This document shows positions 24,175 to 35,470 of a stretch of 64,000 nt of DNA, piece after piece. This DNA comes from Deltaproteobacteria bacterium. GTDB lineage: Bacteria; Desulfobacterota; Binatia; DP-6. Numbering within the stretch: position 1 is the stretch's first letter; each line of letters starts with the position of its first letter. Under the pieces are notes generated by a model, which searched no databases, had not been told where the DNA came from, and saw only the letters and a list, made by a program, of their open reading frames with translations. The stretch is from positions 38,548 through 102,547 of the forward strand of contig VBKF01000092.1 in assembly GCA_005888095.1 (NCBI GenBank), written 5' to 3'. Position numbers and translations under genes: made by a program.

Positions 24175-26310
24175 ATGCTCGGGGTGCGCCACCGGAGCCC
24201 GGACCGGTACGGGGAGGAGATGTTGCGTCGCGTCACCGCACGCGCGCCGTTCGGCTTCACGGTCTTCCTCGGCTGCCTGGCGCTCAGCACTCTGTTCGAG
24301 GTGCTCCAATTTCCCGAGCGCCGCGGCTGGATGGCGACGTTTGCCGCCGGTTTCGTATGCCTCGTCGCACTCTGCTGGACGCTCGTCCGCCAGCGACCGG
24401 CGTGGACCCTCCCGATCCTGCTCGGCTTCGTGAACGTCGTGGGGGTCGCACTCAACGGCTACCACGTGATCGTGGGGGCCTCGCTCGCCGCGTGCGTGTG
24501 GGTGTTGACGGGCCTGGTGGCCTCCGCCGCCGTGATCCTCCCATGGGGGAGCCGCAACCAGGCGCTTGCCTGCGTGGGGACGCTGCTCTCCTACCCGCTC
24601 CACCTCGTCGCCGGGACGGCCAATCCGCTCGCGTGGGACGCAGGCGGCACCTACCTCGCCGTGGTGATGTCGCTCAGCGTGTTCGGCGCGTCGCTGTTCG
24701 CGCGCCACGTGCGCGGCGAGCTCGAGCTGACCGCGGCCCTCGCCGAGCGCGAAGCGCGGCTGCAGAGCTACTTCGACCTCTCGCTGGTCGGCACGGCGAT
24801 CCTCTCGCCCGACGGGACCTGCGACGAGGTGAACGACGAGCTCTGCCGGATGCTCGGCTACCCGGGCAGCGAGCTGCTCGGCAAGTCGTGGCGGGGCCTC
24901 GTGCACCACGACGACCGGGCGGCATTCGCCGCCCTGCTGAGGCGGATCCTCTCGGGCAGCGGGGCGCCGGAACGGCGGGACACGCGCTGCGTGCGGAAGG
25001 ACGGCGAGACGACGTTCGCGATCGTCTCCCTGCGCGGCCTCCCCGGACGGCACGGAGCGATCGACCACGTCATGATGCTGGTGCAGGACATCACGGAGCG
25101 CAGGCGAACGGAAGCCGAGCGCGAGCGATACCTGGAGCGCGCGGAGGAAGCGCGCCAGCGCGCGGAGGAGGCAAGCCGCGCGAAGGACGAGTTCCTCGCC
25201 ACGGTCTCGCACGAGCTGAGAACGCCGCTCACCCCGATCCTGGCGTGGTCGAACATGCTCCGCACGGAGGAGCTCGGTTCCGAGCGGAGGACGGTGGCCC
25301 TCGGCGCCATCGAGCAGAGCGCGAGGGCACAGGCGCAGCTGATCGACGATCTCCTCGACGTGTCGCGGATCGTCTCGGGAGAGTGGCGTTTGACGATGCG
25401 CCCGGTGGAGCTGGCGCCGGCGATCGAGGCCGCCGTGCAGCTGATGCAGCCGCCCGCGGACGTCAAGGGAGTGAGGCTCGAGCTCTCGCTGCCCGGCCTT
25501 GCCGTCCCCATCCTGGGAGACCCGGAGCGGCTGCAGCAGATCGTCTCGAACCTGCTCTCGAATGCGGTGAAGTTCACGCCGCGCGGCGGGCGGGTGCAGA
25601 TCACCCTCGAGCGCCTGGAGTCTCACGCGCGCATCATCGTCCGCGACACGGGCGAAGGCATCGACCCCCGCTTCCTGCCGCACGTCTTCGAACGATTCCG
25701 CCAGGCAGACAGCTCCACCACGCGACGGTACGGAGGTCTTGGCCTCGGCCTCGCAATCGTCCGCACGCTGGTCGACCTCCACGGCGGCACGGTGCGCGCC
25801 GACAGCCCCGGGAAGGGCCTGGGCGCCGTCTTCACCGTCGAGCTCCCCCTGGCCGCGAACGGCGCGTCGGCAGCCGAGGAGGCCCCGCAGCGGGAGCACG
25901 CCGTTCGGCGGGTGACGCTCGGCGGGTTGCACGTCCTGGTGGTCGACGATGACCCGGGCTCGAACGCCGTGGTGACCGCGGTGCTCGCGTCCCGCGGCGT
26001 GGAGGTCCGGACCGCCGGCTCGACGCCCGAAGCCCTGGAGATCGCCGGACGATGGCCGCCGGACGTCCTGGTGAGCGACATTGCCATGCCCGGCGACGAC
26101 GGCTACGCCCTTCTCGAAAAGCTCCGCGCGCGGGAAGGGGATCTCGGGCACATCCCCGCGATCGCACTCACCGCATACGCCGGAAGCAGCGACAGGCTCC
26201 GGTTGCTCGCCGCCGGCTTCGAGGCGCACATCGCGAAGCCCTTCGACCCGGCGGAGCTGGCTGCTGCTGTCGAGGAGGCCGCGAGCCGCGGCCGAGCGCC
26301 GGCACCGTAG
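24175..26310 (+). CDS. membrane-anchored PAS hybrid sensor histidine kinase
   Basis: 711 aa. The N-terminal 185 residues hold about five or six hydrophobic helices (FGFTVFLGCLALSTLFEVL onward). A PAS domain follows (YFDLSLVGTAILSPDGTC to MLVQDITERRR), then a short coiled linker. The HisKA box is FLATVSHELRTPLTPIL with His about 346; the HATPase has N (LLSNAVKFTP), DTGEGI, and GGLGLGLAIV motifs. A receiver domain ends the protein, with phospho-acceptor Asp about 635 in VLVSDIAMPGDDG and IAKPFDP. The phosphate probably moves from His to this receiver; no Hpt partner lies nearby. A second in-frame ATG at 24220, preceded by GGGGAGGAG, is a possible alternative start. The signal sensed is unknown. 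Confidence 0.88.
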   Translation: MLGVRHRSPDRYGEEMLRRVTARAPFGFTVFLGCLALSTLFEVLQFPERRGWMATFAAGFVCLVALCWTLVRQRPAWTLPILLGFVNVVGVALNGYHVIVGASLAACVWVLTGLVASAAVILPWGSRNQALACVGTLLSYPLHLVAGTANPLAWDAGGTYLAVVMSLSVFGASLFARHVRGELELTAALAEREARLQSYFDLSLVGTAILSPDGTCDEVNDELCRMLGYPGSELLGKSWRGLVHHDDRAAFAALLRRILSGSGAPERRDTRCVRKDGETTFAIVSLRGLPGRHGAIDHVMMLVQDITERRRTEAERERYLERAEEARQRAEEASRAKDEFLATVSHELRTPLTPILAWSNMLRTEELGSERRTVALGAIEQSARAQAQLIDDLLDVSRIVSGEWRLTMRPVELAPAIEAAVQLMQPPADVKGVRLELSLPGLAVPILGDPERLQQIVSNLLSNAVKFTPRGGRVQITLERLESHARIIVRDTGEGIDPRFLPHVFERFRQADSSTTRRYGGLGLGLAIVRTLVDLHGGTVRADSPGKGLGAVFTVELPLAANGASAAEEAPQREHAVRRVTLGGLHVLVVDDDPGSNAVVTAVLASRGVEVRTAGSTPEALEIAGRWPPDVLVSDIAMPGDDGYALLEKLRAREGDLGHIPAIALTAYAGSSDRLRLLAAGFEAHIAKPFDPAELAAAVEEAASRGRAPAP

Positions 26311-26317
26311 CGGGACC

Positions 26318-27796
26318 CTAGCCTCCCCCGTCGCGGATCTGGACGAGGCCGCCGAGCGCCCCGACGTACGCGGTCGCGTCCGGCCCCAGGCTCACCGGCG
26401 CGAAGTTGTTGTTGAAGCCGAGGCCGGTGCCGGCGAGCCGCTTGTAGACCGTCTGGCCGCTCCGGAAGTCGATCGCGGTGAAGTACCACGCGTCGGTGTC
26501 GTTCGGCTCGGGATCCTTGGTGTACGTGTACACGAGGCCGGCGGCGAGGGAGACCTTGGAGACGGTCGACGGGACGCGCTCCGCGCTCGTCCACACCGTG
26601 CGGCAGCCGCGCGTCCCGAGGTCGATGCGGCTGATGCCCGGCTCGGTCGTGCCGCCGTTCTCGGTCACCGTGGGCCCGCTGTAGCCGTAGTTGTTCTCGA
26701 CGACGAGCGACCGCGTGCCGACACCGATCAGCGAGTTCTCCGTGGCGCCCATGCCCGCCGCGAACACGGGCTCCGTACAGAAGAGGCGCGGCCCGCTCAC
26801 CGCCGCCTCCCGCCGGTAGACGAGGACGTGCATCCGCGGGTCGGCGTTGTCGGTGATCGCAACCCAGTGGCGGCCCATCAAGGTCGGCGTCGTCCCCGAG
26901 CCGAAATTCACCTGCCCGGGCTTGAGGCGCGTGCCGCGGTCGTAGGTCTCCCGCCAGGTGACGAGCGGTACGCCGCCCGCGCCGGCGTCGAAGCGGTAGA
27001 GCGCGTGGTCCGAGACGATGAACACGCCCCCTGTCTCGTCGACAGCGAACGAGTTCCCGATCGCCTCGCCGTCGAGCCGGAGGACGGCGAGGGCGCCGCT
27101 CGCCGGGTCCACGGTGCCGACCAGGCCCTGCACGGTGACGAACCAGAGGAGCCCGTGCCAGTCCGGGAGGACGGAGACGACCCCCTCGCCCACCGCGACG
27201 ACCGACGAGAGGTCGTAGGTCCGGACGAGCTCGAAGCCGGGGCCCGTCGCCGATTCGGTCTCGCCCACCACCCAGATCTGTCGGTTGTTGGTCGGCGTGA
27301 CGGCGCGGTCGAGGTTGTCCAGGTAGAAGTAGCCGCCACCCGAGAAGTCGCTGAAGACCGATCCTCCCGAGCCCGACCGCGGCGGGAGCGGCATCGCTGC
27401 CTCGGTCTCGAGCGTCTGCGCGTCGATGAGGACCAACCGCGGCCCCTCCACGCCGACGCAGATGGTGACGATCCGGCCCGTGCTGTCGAACGTGAGCGAT
27501 CCGCACTCGGCGTTTTGGTACGTCGAGCGTCGCTCGGGCGTCCGCCCGAGCGGCCCCGAGCCGACGTAGGTGTCGGTCATGTAGGCGTCGTCGTGGATGT
27601 TGCTCCTCCCGTTGGGCGCCATGAACGGGTGCTGCGGGATGAGCGGAGCGACGATGCGGTGGGGCACTGCCGGCGCGCCGATGAAGGAGGGGACGGAGTT
27701 CGCCTCGGGGCCTTCGGGGATCGGGACGGGTGCCGTGCCGGCCGTCGCCGCCCGCGCGAGCAGCAGGGCCGCGAAGATGGCAGCGCCGCGAGTCAC
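26318..27796 (-). CDS. secreted protein, probable beta-propeller, function unknown
   Basis: About 492 aa. I use the GTG at 27796..27794, which follows an AGAGG site and gives a signal peptide (TRGAAIFAALLLARAATAG); the frame is open far upstream only as a shadow. The mature part contains repeated short strand motifs such as LTFDSTGRIVTICVG, QIWVVGETES, GLLWFVTVQGLVGTVDP, GVFIVSDHALYRF, HWVAITDNADPRMHVLVYRR and AYVGALGGLVQI, as expected for a 6-7-bladed propeller. HPFMAPNGRSNIHDDAY near the mature N-terminus looks like a conserved signature of its own family. It lies 92 bp downstream of the propeller-peroxidase gene and may be its partner. I cannot name a function. Confidence 0.6.
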   Translation of the reverse strand: MTRGAAIFAALLLARAATAGTAPVPIPEGPEANSVPSFIGAPAVPHRIVAPLIPQHPFMAPNGRSNIHDDAYMTDTYVGSGPLGRTPERRSTYQNAECGSLTFDSTGRIVTICVGVEGPRLVLIDAQTLETEAAMPLPPRSGSGGSVFSDFSGGGYFYLDNLDRAVTPTNNRQIWVVGETESATGPGFELVRTYDLSSVVAVGEGVVSVLPDWHGLLWFVTVQGLVGTVDPASGALAVLRLDGEAIGNSFAVDETGGVFIVSDHALYRFDAGAGGVPLVTWRETYDRGTRLKPGQVNFGSGTTPTLMGRHWVAITDNADPRMHVLVYRREAAVSGPRLFCTEPVFAAGMGATENSLIGVGTRSLVVENNYGYSGPTVTENGGTTEPGISRIDLGTRGCRTVWTSAERVPSTVSKVSLAAGLVYTYTKDPEPNDTDAWYFTAIDFRSGQTVYKRLAGTGLGFNNNFAPVSLGPDATAYVGALGGLVQIRDGGG

Positions 27797-27888
27797 GCCT
27801 CTGGGTACGCTCCGCCGACCGCCAGGGCAATTCCCGCCGTCCCGTGATTGCGACCGCCGGCGAGTGGTGACTCGTGCGCTTCGCGACT

Positions 27889-31227
<3,339 letters not shown>

Positions 31228-31230
31228 CGA

Positions 31231-31249
31231 GACCCCCTTTGGAGGGGTC
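31231..31249 (-). promoter_or_regulatory. hairpin covering the ribosome binding site of the propeller-peroxidase gene
   Basis: On the minus strand GACCCC-TCCAAAG-GGGGTC lies 3 bp upstream of the ATG at 31227. Its 3' arm (AAAGGGGG) is the only purine-rich candidate Shine-Dalgarno sequence, so folding would hide it. This could make translation dependent on an RNA-binding protein, temperature or upstream translation. The stem is only 6 bp, so the claim is tentative. Confidence 0.35.
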
Positions 31250-31420
31250 GAGGGATACCATGCTCGCCTGCTCGCGCGCCAACTTTTTTTCGCTTCTCAA
31301 CGGGACCGCTCGACTCATTGCCAGGCGCGCGGCAAGGGCTGGCCGGCCGAGGCCACAGCGCGCGTCGGTACCCGGCGTGCCGAGGACCGGGGTGCTCACC
31401 GGCCGCGAGGAGCAGTGACC
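31250..31420. other. intergenic region, probable promoter for the propeller-peroxidase gene
   Basis: About 170 bp with a run of seven A on the minus strand (complement of 31282-31289). No convincing -35/-10 or sigma-54 pair is seen. It separates the toxin-antitoxin region from the cytochrome gene. Confidence 0.3.
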
Positions 31421-31744
31421 CTACTTGCGACGGCGGGTGCGTTTGGGCGCTCGCCCACCGTCGCTGGCACGATCAGGACGGCTCGCGGTCCGGTGCAGCG
31501 CCTGGTCAGGCAGGCGATCATAGGCCTCAGGCTCTTTCGACGGGATCTTACGGAGAGCTCGTTCGAACTTCGCACGGCTACCCCGGCCAGCCCGCTCACG
31601 AAGGTACTCCACGGTCATGAGCGCCGACATCTTCTCCGCCACCGCAGAGGTGATGAGCTGGTTGATTGATACGTCGTCACGCTCGGCGATCTCGCTCAAC
31701 CGACGATGTAGCGAGTTCGGCAGCCTCAAGCTCAGAGTGCTCAT
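31421..31744 (-). CDS. ribbon-helix-helix antitoxin-like protein
   Basis: 107 aa. The first 45 residues (STLSLRLPNSLHRRLSEIAE, RDDVSINQLITSAVAEKM) are a CopG/HicB-type ribbon-helix-helix DNA-binding domain that would dimerise. The C-terminal half is basic and probably disordered (ending APKRTRRRK). The ATG overlaps the stop of the PIN-domain gene by 4 bp (ATGA), so the antitoxin is translated second; this reversed order is known for some modules and favours autoregulation. The basic tail is unusual for an antitoxin and may bind nucleic acid or the toxin. Confidence 0.75.
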   Translation of the reverse strand: MSTLSLRLPNSLHRRLSEIAERDDVSINQLITSAVAEKMSALMTVEYLRERAGRGSRAKFERALRKIPSKEPEAYDRLPDQALHRTASRPDRASDGGRAPKRTRRRK

Positions 31745-32169
31745 CGAAGTTCTCCAATCCTCTTCAGGAGTCCCTGAGGGGTCAGGGCCTTGAGACCAAA
31801 TTGCTCGATCCCTCCGAAGTCCTTCCGGTTGTGGGTCACGACGGCTTCACACCCGGCCGCCACGGCCACCTCAAGAACCATGTCATCCCGGATATCCCGC
31901 AGAAAGGGTCTCCAGAGGAAGAATATCTGCTGAAGTTGGGCCACGCTGCAGACGTAGTCGAGGATGTCGCGGACATCGCCCCGAGTGAGGTTGGCTTCCT
32001 CAAGATTGCGAAGCAGGGCATCTTCGTACTCCAGGATCAGCGGAACCGACAAGGCAATCTCGAACTTGCCCGATCCGACCAGGGACAGGACCCGGAAGGA
32101 CGCACCGCGGCGGGAACGGACGGCTGCGACGGCGACATTCGTATCAAGAACCACCCTGGGCCCCACCAC
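31741..32169 (-). CDS. PIN-domain ribonuclease toxin, TIGR00305-like
   Basis: About 142 aa. The PIN fold shows VVLDTNVAVAAVRS with the first catalytic Asp, LILEYEDALLRN with a Glu, and a late DDMVLEVAVAAGCEAVVTHN with the acidic pair, followed by NRKDFGG. Such toxins cleave RNA until bound by the antitoxin, here the RHH protein coded downstream. I place the start at GTG 32169 (32166 or 32154 are alternatives) because the family begins close to LDTNV and because the longer reading from TTG 32205 would translate through the 18-bp palindromic operator. Confidence 0.75.
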   Translation of the reverse strand: MVGPRVVLDTNVAVAAVRSRRGASFRVLSLVGSGKFEIALSVPLILEYEDALLRNLEEANLTRGDVRDILDYVCSVAQLQQIFFLWRPFLRDIRDDMVLEVAVAAGCEAVVTHNRKDFGGIEQFGLKALTPQGLLKRIGELR

Positions 32170-32172
32170 GAC

Positions 32173-32190
32173 GGTATCGTATACGATACC
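32173..32190. promoter_or_regulatory. 18-bp perfect palindrome, probable toxin-antitoxin operator
   Basis: GGTATCGTATACGATACC is a perfect inverted repeat located 4 bp upstream of the proposed PIN toxin start and about 78 bp upstream of the divergent RHH antitoxin gene. It is AT-richer than its surroundings. Ribbon-helix-helix antitoxins bind such short palindromes to repress their own operon; binding here could control both modules. Confidence 0.6.
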
Positions 32191-32267
32191 ATCGATGATT
32201 CGCAAGGGCCAGTCATGAGGACCGGGTGCTGGAGACTCAGAACTGCCTGACTAACTAAGGAAGCCAC

Positions 32268-32531
32268 ATGGCAACGATCGGTACGACCATCCGCGTGACG
32301 CTGCCAACCCGGGTCAAGCGGAAGCTCGACAAGGTGGCGGCGTCCACCCGACGGACGCCGTCCACGGTCGCGGCCAAGGCTATCGCCTGGTACCTAGAAG
32401 ACGAGGCAGCGTTCATCGCCGCCGTCGAAGCCGGCTTGGAGGACGCTGCGGCCGGCCGCGTGGTGGAGCACGCCGAGATCCGGGCTTGGGTCGATAGTCT
32501 GCGACCCAGGCGACGTGCGGCGCGGCGTTGA
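32268..32531 (+). CDS. ribbon-helix-helix antitoxin of a ParE/RelE-type module
   Basis: 87 aa. The N-terminus TTIRVTLPTRVKRKLDKVAA with STRRTPSTVAAKAIAWYLED is a ribbon-helix-helix DNA-binding unit, followed by the amphipathic tail AAFIAAVEAGLEDAAAGRVV and EHAEIRAWVDSL, typical of CopG-type antitoxins that wrap ParE. The ATG is preceded by AAGGAAG. Its TGA overlaps the start of a ParE-like frame by 4 bp (TTGA), the normal layout of such pairs, but that toxin is broken. Confidence 0.8.
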   Translation: MATIGTTIRVTLPTRVKRKLDKVAASTRRTPSTVAAKAIAWYLEDEAAFIAAVEAGLEDAAAGRVVEHAEIRAWVDSLRPRRRAARR

Positions 32532-32596
32532 GGCTCGTCTGGACGCGCCGCGCGGCCGACGACCTTGCCGAGATACACGCCCTTCCAGCCCCAGAT
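32528..32596 (+). pseudogene. truncated ParE/RelE toxin remnant
   Basis: From TTG 32528 the frame encodes RLVWTRRAADDLAEIHA, a good match to the first 17 residues of ParE-type toxins. After His-Ala the sequence turns to Pro/Arg/Gly-rich residues with no ParE helix 2 or beta-sheet; the remaining frame to 32965 is antisense to the next gene. About 80 residues are missing, so this antitoxin has no functional toxin here. Confidence 0.6.
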
Positions 32597-32630
32597 CGTG
32601 GCCACGACATCGGGGCCCGGGGCCCCACTC

Positions 32631-33677
32631 TCAGCGCGCAGCCGGCAGCGTCTCGGCGTCCCACGGGATGTAGCGGACGCCCGGCAGCGGCTCCGGCGCG
32701 TGGAACTCGACCGCCGTCGTGTGCCGCGACGTCAGGCGCCGCCGGCCGCCCGGCGTCACGACCTCCACCTCGCACGAGGCGACGTCGCTCTGCGCGACGT
32801 GGAGCTCGCGCCCGTCGGGGTCGCGGTAGACGTAGCCGACCAGGCTCTCCGGCGCACACCAGGCCCGCGCCGCGATCGTGTGCCGCGCCGAGGCGGCGCG
32901 GAGCTCGAGCGTCGTCGGGCCGGATGCGGCGACGCGGTTCCGCAGCGTCTGGACCACGCCGGTGAGCGCCACGTCGCCCTCGGCGCTCCGCCACACGACG
33001 GGCGTGAGCCACGGCCCGGGGATGGGGCCGAGGACCTTCCGGTCGAGGCGAGCCGAGGCCGCCTCGAGCCGCGCGCTCGGATCCTCCGCGAACGCCGGGC
33101 AGTAGAGCCACGAGAGCTCCTCCACGTGACGCGTCCCCCAGATGTGCGCCTGCAGCCCCGGCGAGGCCTCGAGGCGGCGCGCGACGCCGTCGACCGCGAT
33201 CGTCCCGCTGAAGATGGTGTCCGCGTTCGGCCGGGACACGCGCACGGGCAGCGGCAGCTGGCGGAGGAGCCACGGCTCCGACTCGGCGGGCCGCTCGGCC
33301 GGGATGAAGGTGAGGTCCCAAACCAGCCGCCGGCCGCTCCCCGCCACGGCACCCGCGACATAGCCATGCTCGAGGACGCACGAGCCGATCCGGATCCCGA
33401 AACGATCCGGCTGCCCGGCGTCGTAGGCCTCGGCCGAGTGAATCGCCTTGAGCGCGATGCTCGGCTCCGCTGCCTGCGCGTCGAACCACGCGGCCCACAC
33501 GATCGCGCGGGCCGCGCCCGGCGCGCTTCGGGCGGGCGCGAAGGTGGTGTAGCGGAGCCAGAGGGCGCTCGCGGTGGGCGGATGGAAGACGACGAGGAAC
33601 CAGATCTCGACGAAGCCGGCGTCGCCGCGCCAGCGAGGCAGGTTGGCGCGCTCGCTCGCCGTCATCGTGGCCGGCAT
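32631..33677 (-). CDS. uncharacterised protein, possibly lipocalin/CrtC-like
   Basis: 348 aa with no signal peptide. Features seen are GDAGFVEIWFLVVFHPPTAS, WLRYTTFAPARS, EHGYVAGAVAGSGRRLVWDL, QAHIWGTRHVEELSWLYCPA and TIAARAWCAPESLVGYVYRD. The pattern of a substrate-wide beta barrel with HIWG/W residues recalls the double-lipocalin fold of hydroxyneurosporene hydratase (CrtC), AttH and tocopherol-cyclase-like proteins, but I cannot show homology by eye. It is divergent from adenosine deaminase, with only 17 bp between starts, so the promoters overlap. No reaction is assigned. Confidence 0.6.
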   Translation of the reverse strand: MPATMTASERANLPRWRGDAGFVEIWFLVVFHPPTASALWLRYTTFAPARSAPGAARAIVWAAWFDAQAAEPSIALKAIHSAEAYDAGQPDRFGIRIGSCVLEHGYVAGAVAGSGRRLVWDLTFIPAERPAESEPWLLRQLPLPVRVSRPNADTIFSGTIAVDGVARRLEASPGLQAHIWGTRHVEELSWLYCPAFAEDPSARLEAASARLDRKVLGPIPGPWLTPVVWRSAEGDVALTGVVQTLRNRVAASGPTTLELRAASARHTIAARAWCAPESLVGYVYRDPDGRELHVAQSDVASCEVEVVTPGGRRRLTSRHTTAVEFHAPEPLPGVRYIPWDAETLPAAR

Positions 33678-33694
33678 GGTAGCGTCCGGGTCGC

Positions 33695-34645
33695 ATGGAT
33701 GACAGGCGGGTCCCGACCGACCTCGCGACGCTCCCCAAGGCCGAGGTCCACATCCACCTCGAAGGCGCCATCCGCCCTGCCACGCTCGACGAATTCTCCC
33801 GCCGGGCCGGCCTCAGGGTGCCGCGCACGTTCAGCGACCTGAACGGCTTCATCCGCGCGATCTCGGGTGCGTGGACGACCATGATGCACGCGGGCGACTA
33901 TGCGCGGCTCGTCCGCGAGTACTGCGAGGACGCCGTCCGGAGCGGCATCCGCTACGCGGAGCTCGAGCTGGTGCCAGGCGGGCGGCCGTACGACTGTCTC
34001 GGCGAGGCGGTCGAGGCGGCGGCCCGACAGCGCGACATCGTCGTGCGCTTCGTCGCCGGCCTCAACCGCGACCTGCCGCTCGAGCTCGCGTGGATGATGC
34101 TCGAGGCGGCAAAGGGCGTCCCCGAGGTCGTCGCCGTCGGCCTCGGCGGTGCGGAGAGCGGCTTCCCGCCCGAGCCGTTCTCCAAGCTCTTCGCCGAGGC
34201 GCGCCGCCGCGGGCTCCGCTCGGCGCCGCACGCCGGCGAGGACGCGGGTCCCGCGTCGGTGCGCGGCGCGCTCGACGCGCTCGGCGCCGAGCGCATCCAG
34301 CACGGGGTGCGTGCGGTGGAGGACCCGGCGCTCCTGGCCGAGCTCGCCGCCCGCGGTATCCCGCTGGCGGTCTGCCCGACGTCGAATTTGCGCCTCGGCG
34401 TGGTCGCGTCGCTCGACGCGCATCCGCTGCGACAGCTCTGGGAGGCGGGCGTGCGCGTATCGGTCAACACCGACGACCCGGGGTTCTTCGGCTGCGACCT
34501 CGTGGGCGAGTACGCGATCGCGGGGCGGCTCCTCGGGCTCGACCGCGCGGGCTACGCGCGGCTCGCGCGGAACTCGGTGGAGAGCTCGTTCGCTCCAGAG
34601 GCGGTGAAGGCGGATCTGCGGGCGGCGATCGCGGAGTGGGTGTAG
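33695..34645 (+). CDS. add: adenosine deaminase family protein
   Basis: 316 aa, TIM-barrel metal hydrolase that converts adenosine to inosine in purine salvage. The zinc ligands and catalytic residues are all visible: HIHLEGAIRP (HxH and substrate-binding Glu region), APHAGEDAGP (third His plus catalytic Glu), IQHGVRAVED (His), and VSVNTDDPGFFG (final metal Asp). PTSNLRLGVV is the usual S/N-rich loop. Some members of this family are adenine or N6-substituted adenine deaminases, and sequence alone does not separate them here. It overlaps the promoter region of the divergent gene at 33677. Confidence 0.92.
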   Translation: MDDRRVPTDLATLPKAEVHIHLEGAIRPATLDEFSRRAGLRVPRTFSDLNGFIRAISGAWTTMMHAGDYARLVREYCEDAVRSGIRYAELELVPGGRPYDCLGEAVEAAARQRDIVVRFVAGLNRDLPLELAWMMLEAAKGVPEVVAVGLGGAESGFPPEPFSKLFAEARRRGLRSAPHAGEDAGPASVRGALDALGAERIQHGVRAVEDPALLAELAARGIPLAVCPTSNLRLGVVASLDAHPLRQLWEAGVRVSVNTDDPGFFGCDLVGEYAIAGRLLGLDRAGYARLARNSVESSFAPEAVKADLRAAIAEWV

Positions 34646-34682
34646 ACGCGCGGATTCCGTCATCTACTGACCACTCCGTTGA

Positions 34683-34709
34683 CCCGGCCCGCCGCGCGGG
34701 CGGGCCGGG
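34683..34709. terminator. GC-rich hairpin between convergent genes
   Basis: CCCGGCCCGCC-GCGCG-GGCGGGCCGGG, a perfect 11-bp stem with a 5-nt loop, sits between the stop of adenosine deaminase and the stop of the cupredoxin-like gene. It can serve both strands. There is no T-run, so it may need Rho or act mainly as an mRNA 3' stabiliser. Confidence 0.55.
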
Positions 34710-34736
34710 AGTCGAACCGAACGGAACGGGCGAGGG

Positions 34737-35456
34737 CTACGCCTTGCTCATCGACCAGGCGACCTTGGTCTCTTCCTTCGGCTTGATCGAGACCTTCTCG
34801 GTCTTCTTGCCGAGCTTCTCCTGCCAGAGCTCGACCTCGTAGTCGCCGGGCGGCAGGTCGGTGATCTTGAACGCGCCGGTGGCGTCGGTCAGCGCGACGT
34901 AGGGCTGGTCCGTGGCGACCCACCACGCGCTCATCCAGCCGTGCACGTCGCACTTCACCGGGATCGTCTCGGGCTTCTCGACCTTGATCTGGATCTTCGG
35001 CTTGAACTTGGGCTGCGCCTGGTTGCTCGGCGGGTTCGCGGTGCCGAAGGTGTGGATGTTGTGCAGGATGCCGTCGCTGTTGAGGACGTCGACGGTGCTG
35101 CCGGCGGGGAAGAGGAGCACGTGCGGCTTGTACTCACACGTCTTCTGATCGAAGACCGGGTCCTGCGCGGGCAGCTCGAGCTTCTTGCCCTTCTGCGCCT
35201 TGACCGTCACGACCACGTTGGCGAGCGCGCCATCCGACCCGACCACGAGGTCCGGCGACATCTTCTCCTTGCCGCACACCTCGGGATCCTTCGAGACCTC
35301 GAGCTTGGCGGGGGGCGGCGGCGTGCCCTGGAACTTGACGGTGCCGGAGAGCGTGCCGCCGTCGGTGACCGCCATCGCCTCGTAGGCGGCGGCGCGGGCG
35401 GCGAGGCCCGCCACGAGGGCGACGGCGAGCGCGGACGGAACGAGGTATCTTCTCAT
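34737..35456 (-). CDS. exported cupredoxin-like protein with carboxypeptidase-regulatory-like end, last gene of the bc operon
   Basis: 239 aa. A signal peptide (RYLVPSALAVALVAGLAARA) precedes GGTLSGTVKFQGTPPPP. The copper-site pattern is ILHNIHTFG, then CDVHGWMSAWW: His, Cys-x2-His-x2-Met, the order of a type 1 (blue) copper centre. The last 55 residues (YVALTDATGAFKITDLPPGD, YEVELWQEKLG) are a carboxypeptidase-regulatory-like beta fold. VCGKEKMSPDLVVG contributes two further cysteines with CEYKPHVLLF. It is 14 bp downstream of the octaheme cytochrome gene, so it is likely a periplasmic electron carrier or copper chaperone for that complex. Confidence 0.8.
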   Translation of the reverse strand: MRRYLVPSALAVALVAGLAARAAAYEAMAVTDGGTLSGTVKFQGTPPPPAKLEVSKDPEVCGKEKMSPDLVVGSDGALANVVVTVKAQKGKKLELPAQDPVFDQKTCEYKPHVLLFPAGSTVDVLNSDGILHNIHTFGTANPPSNQAQPKFKPKIQIKVEKPETIPVKCDVHGWMSAWWVATDQPYVALTDATGAFKITDLPPGDYEVELWQEKLGKKTEKVSIKPKEETKVAWSMSKA

Positions 35457-35470
35457 CGTCTCATCTCCTC

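Noticed and set aside
32167..32205. Longer N-terminus of the PIN toxin from TTG 32205
   Set aside because: It would place the perfect palindrome inside the coding region and adds residues not typical of the family; the GTG at 32169 is preferred.
32528..32965. 145-aa frame as an intact ParE toxin
   Set aside because: Only the first 17 residues match ParE; the rest is antisense to the gene ending at 32631.
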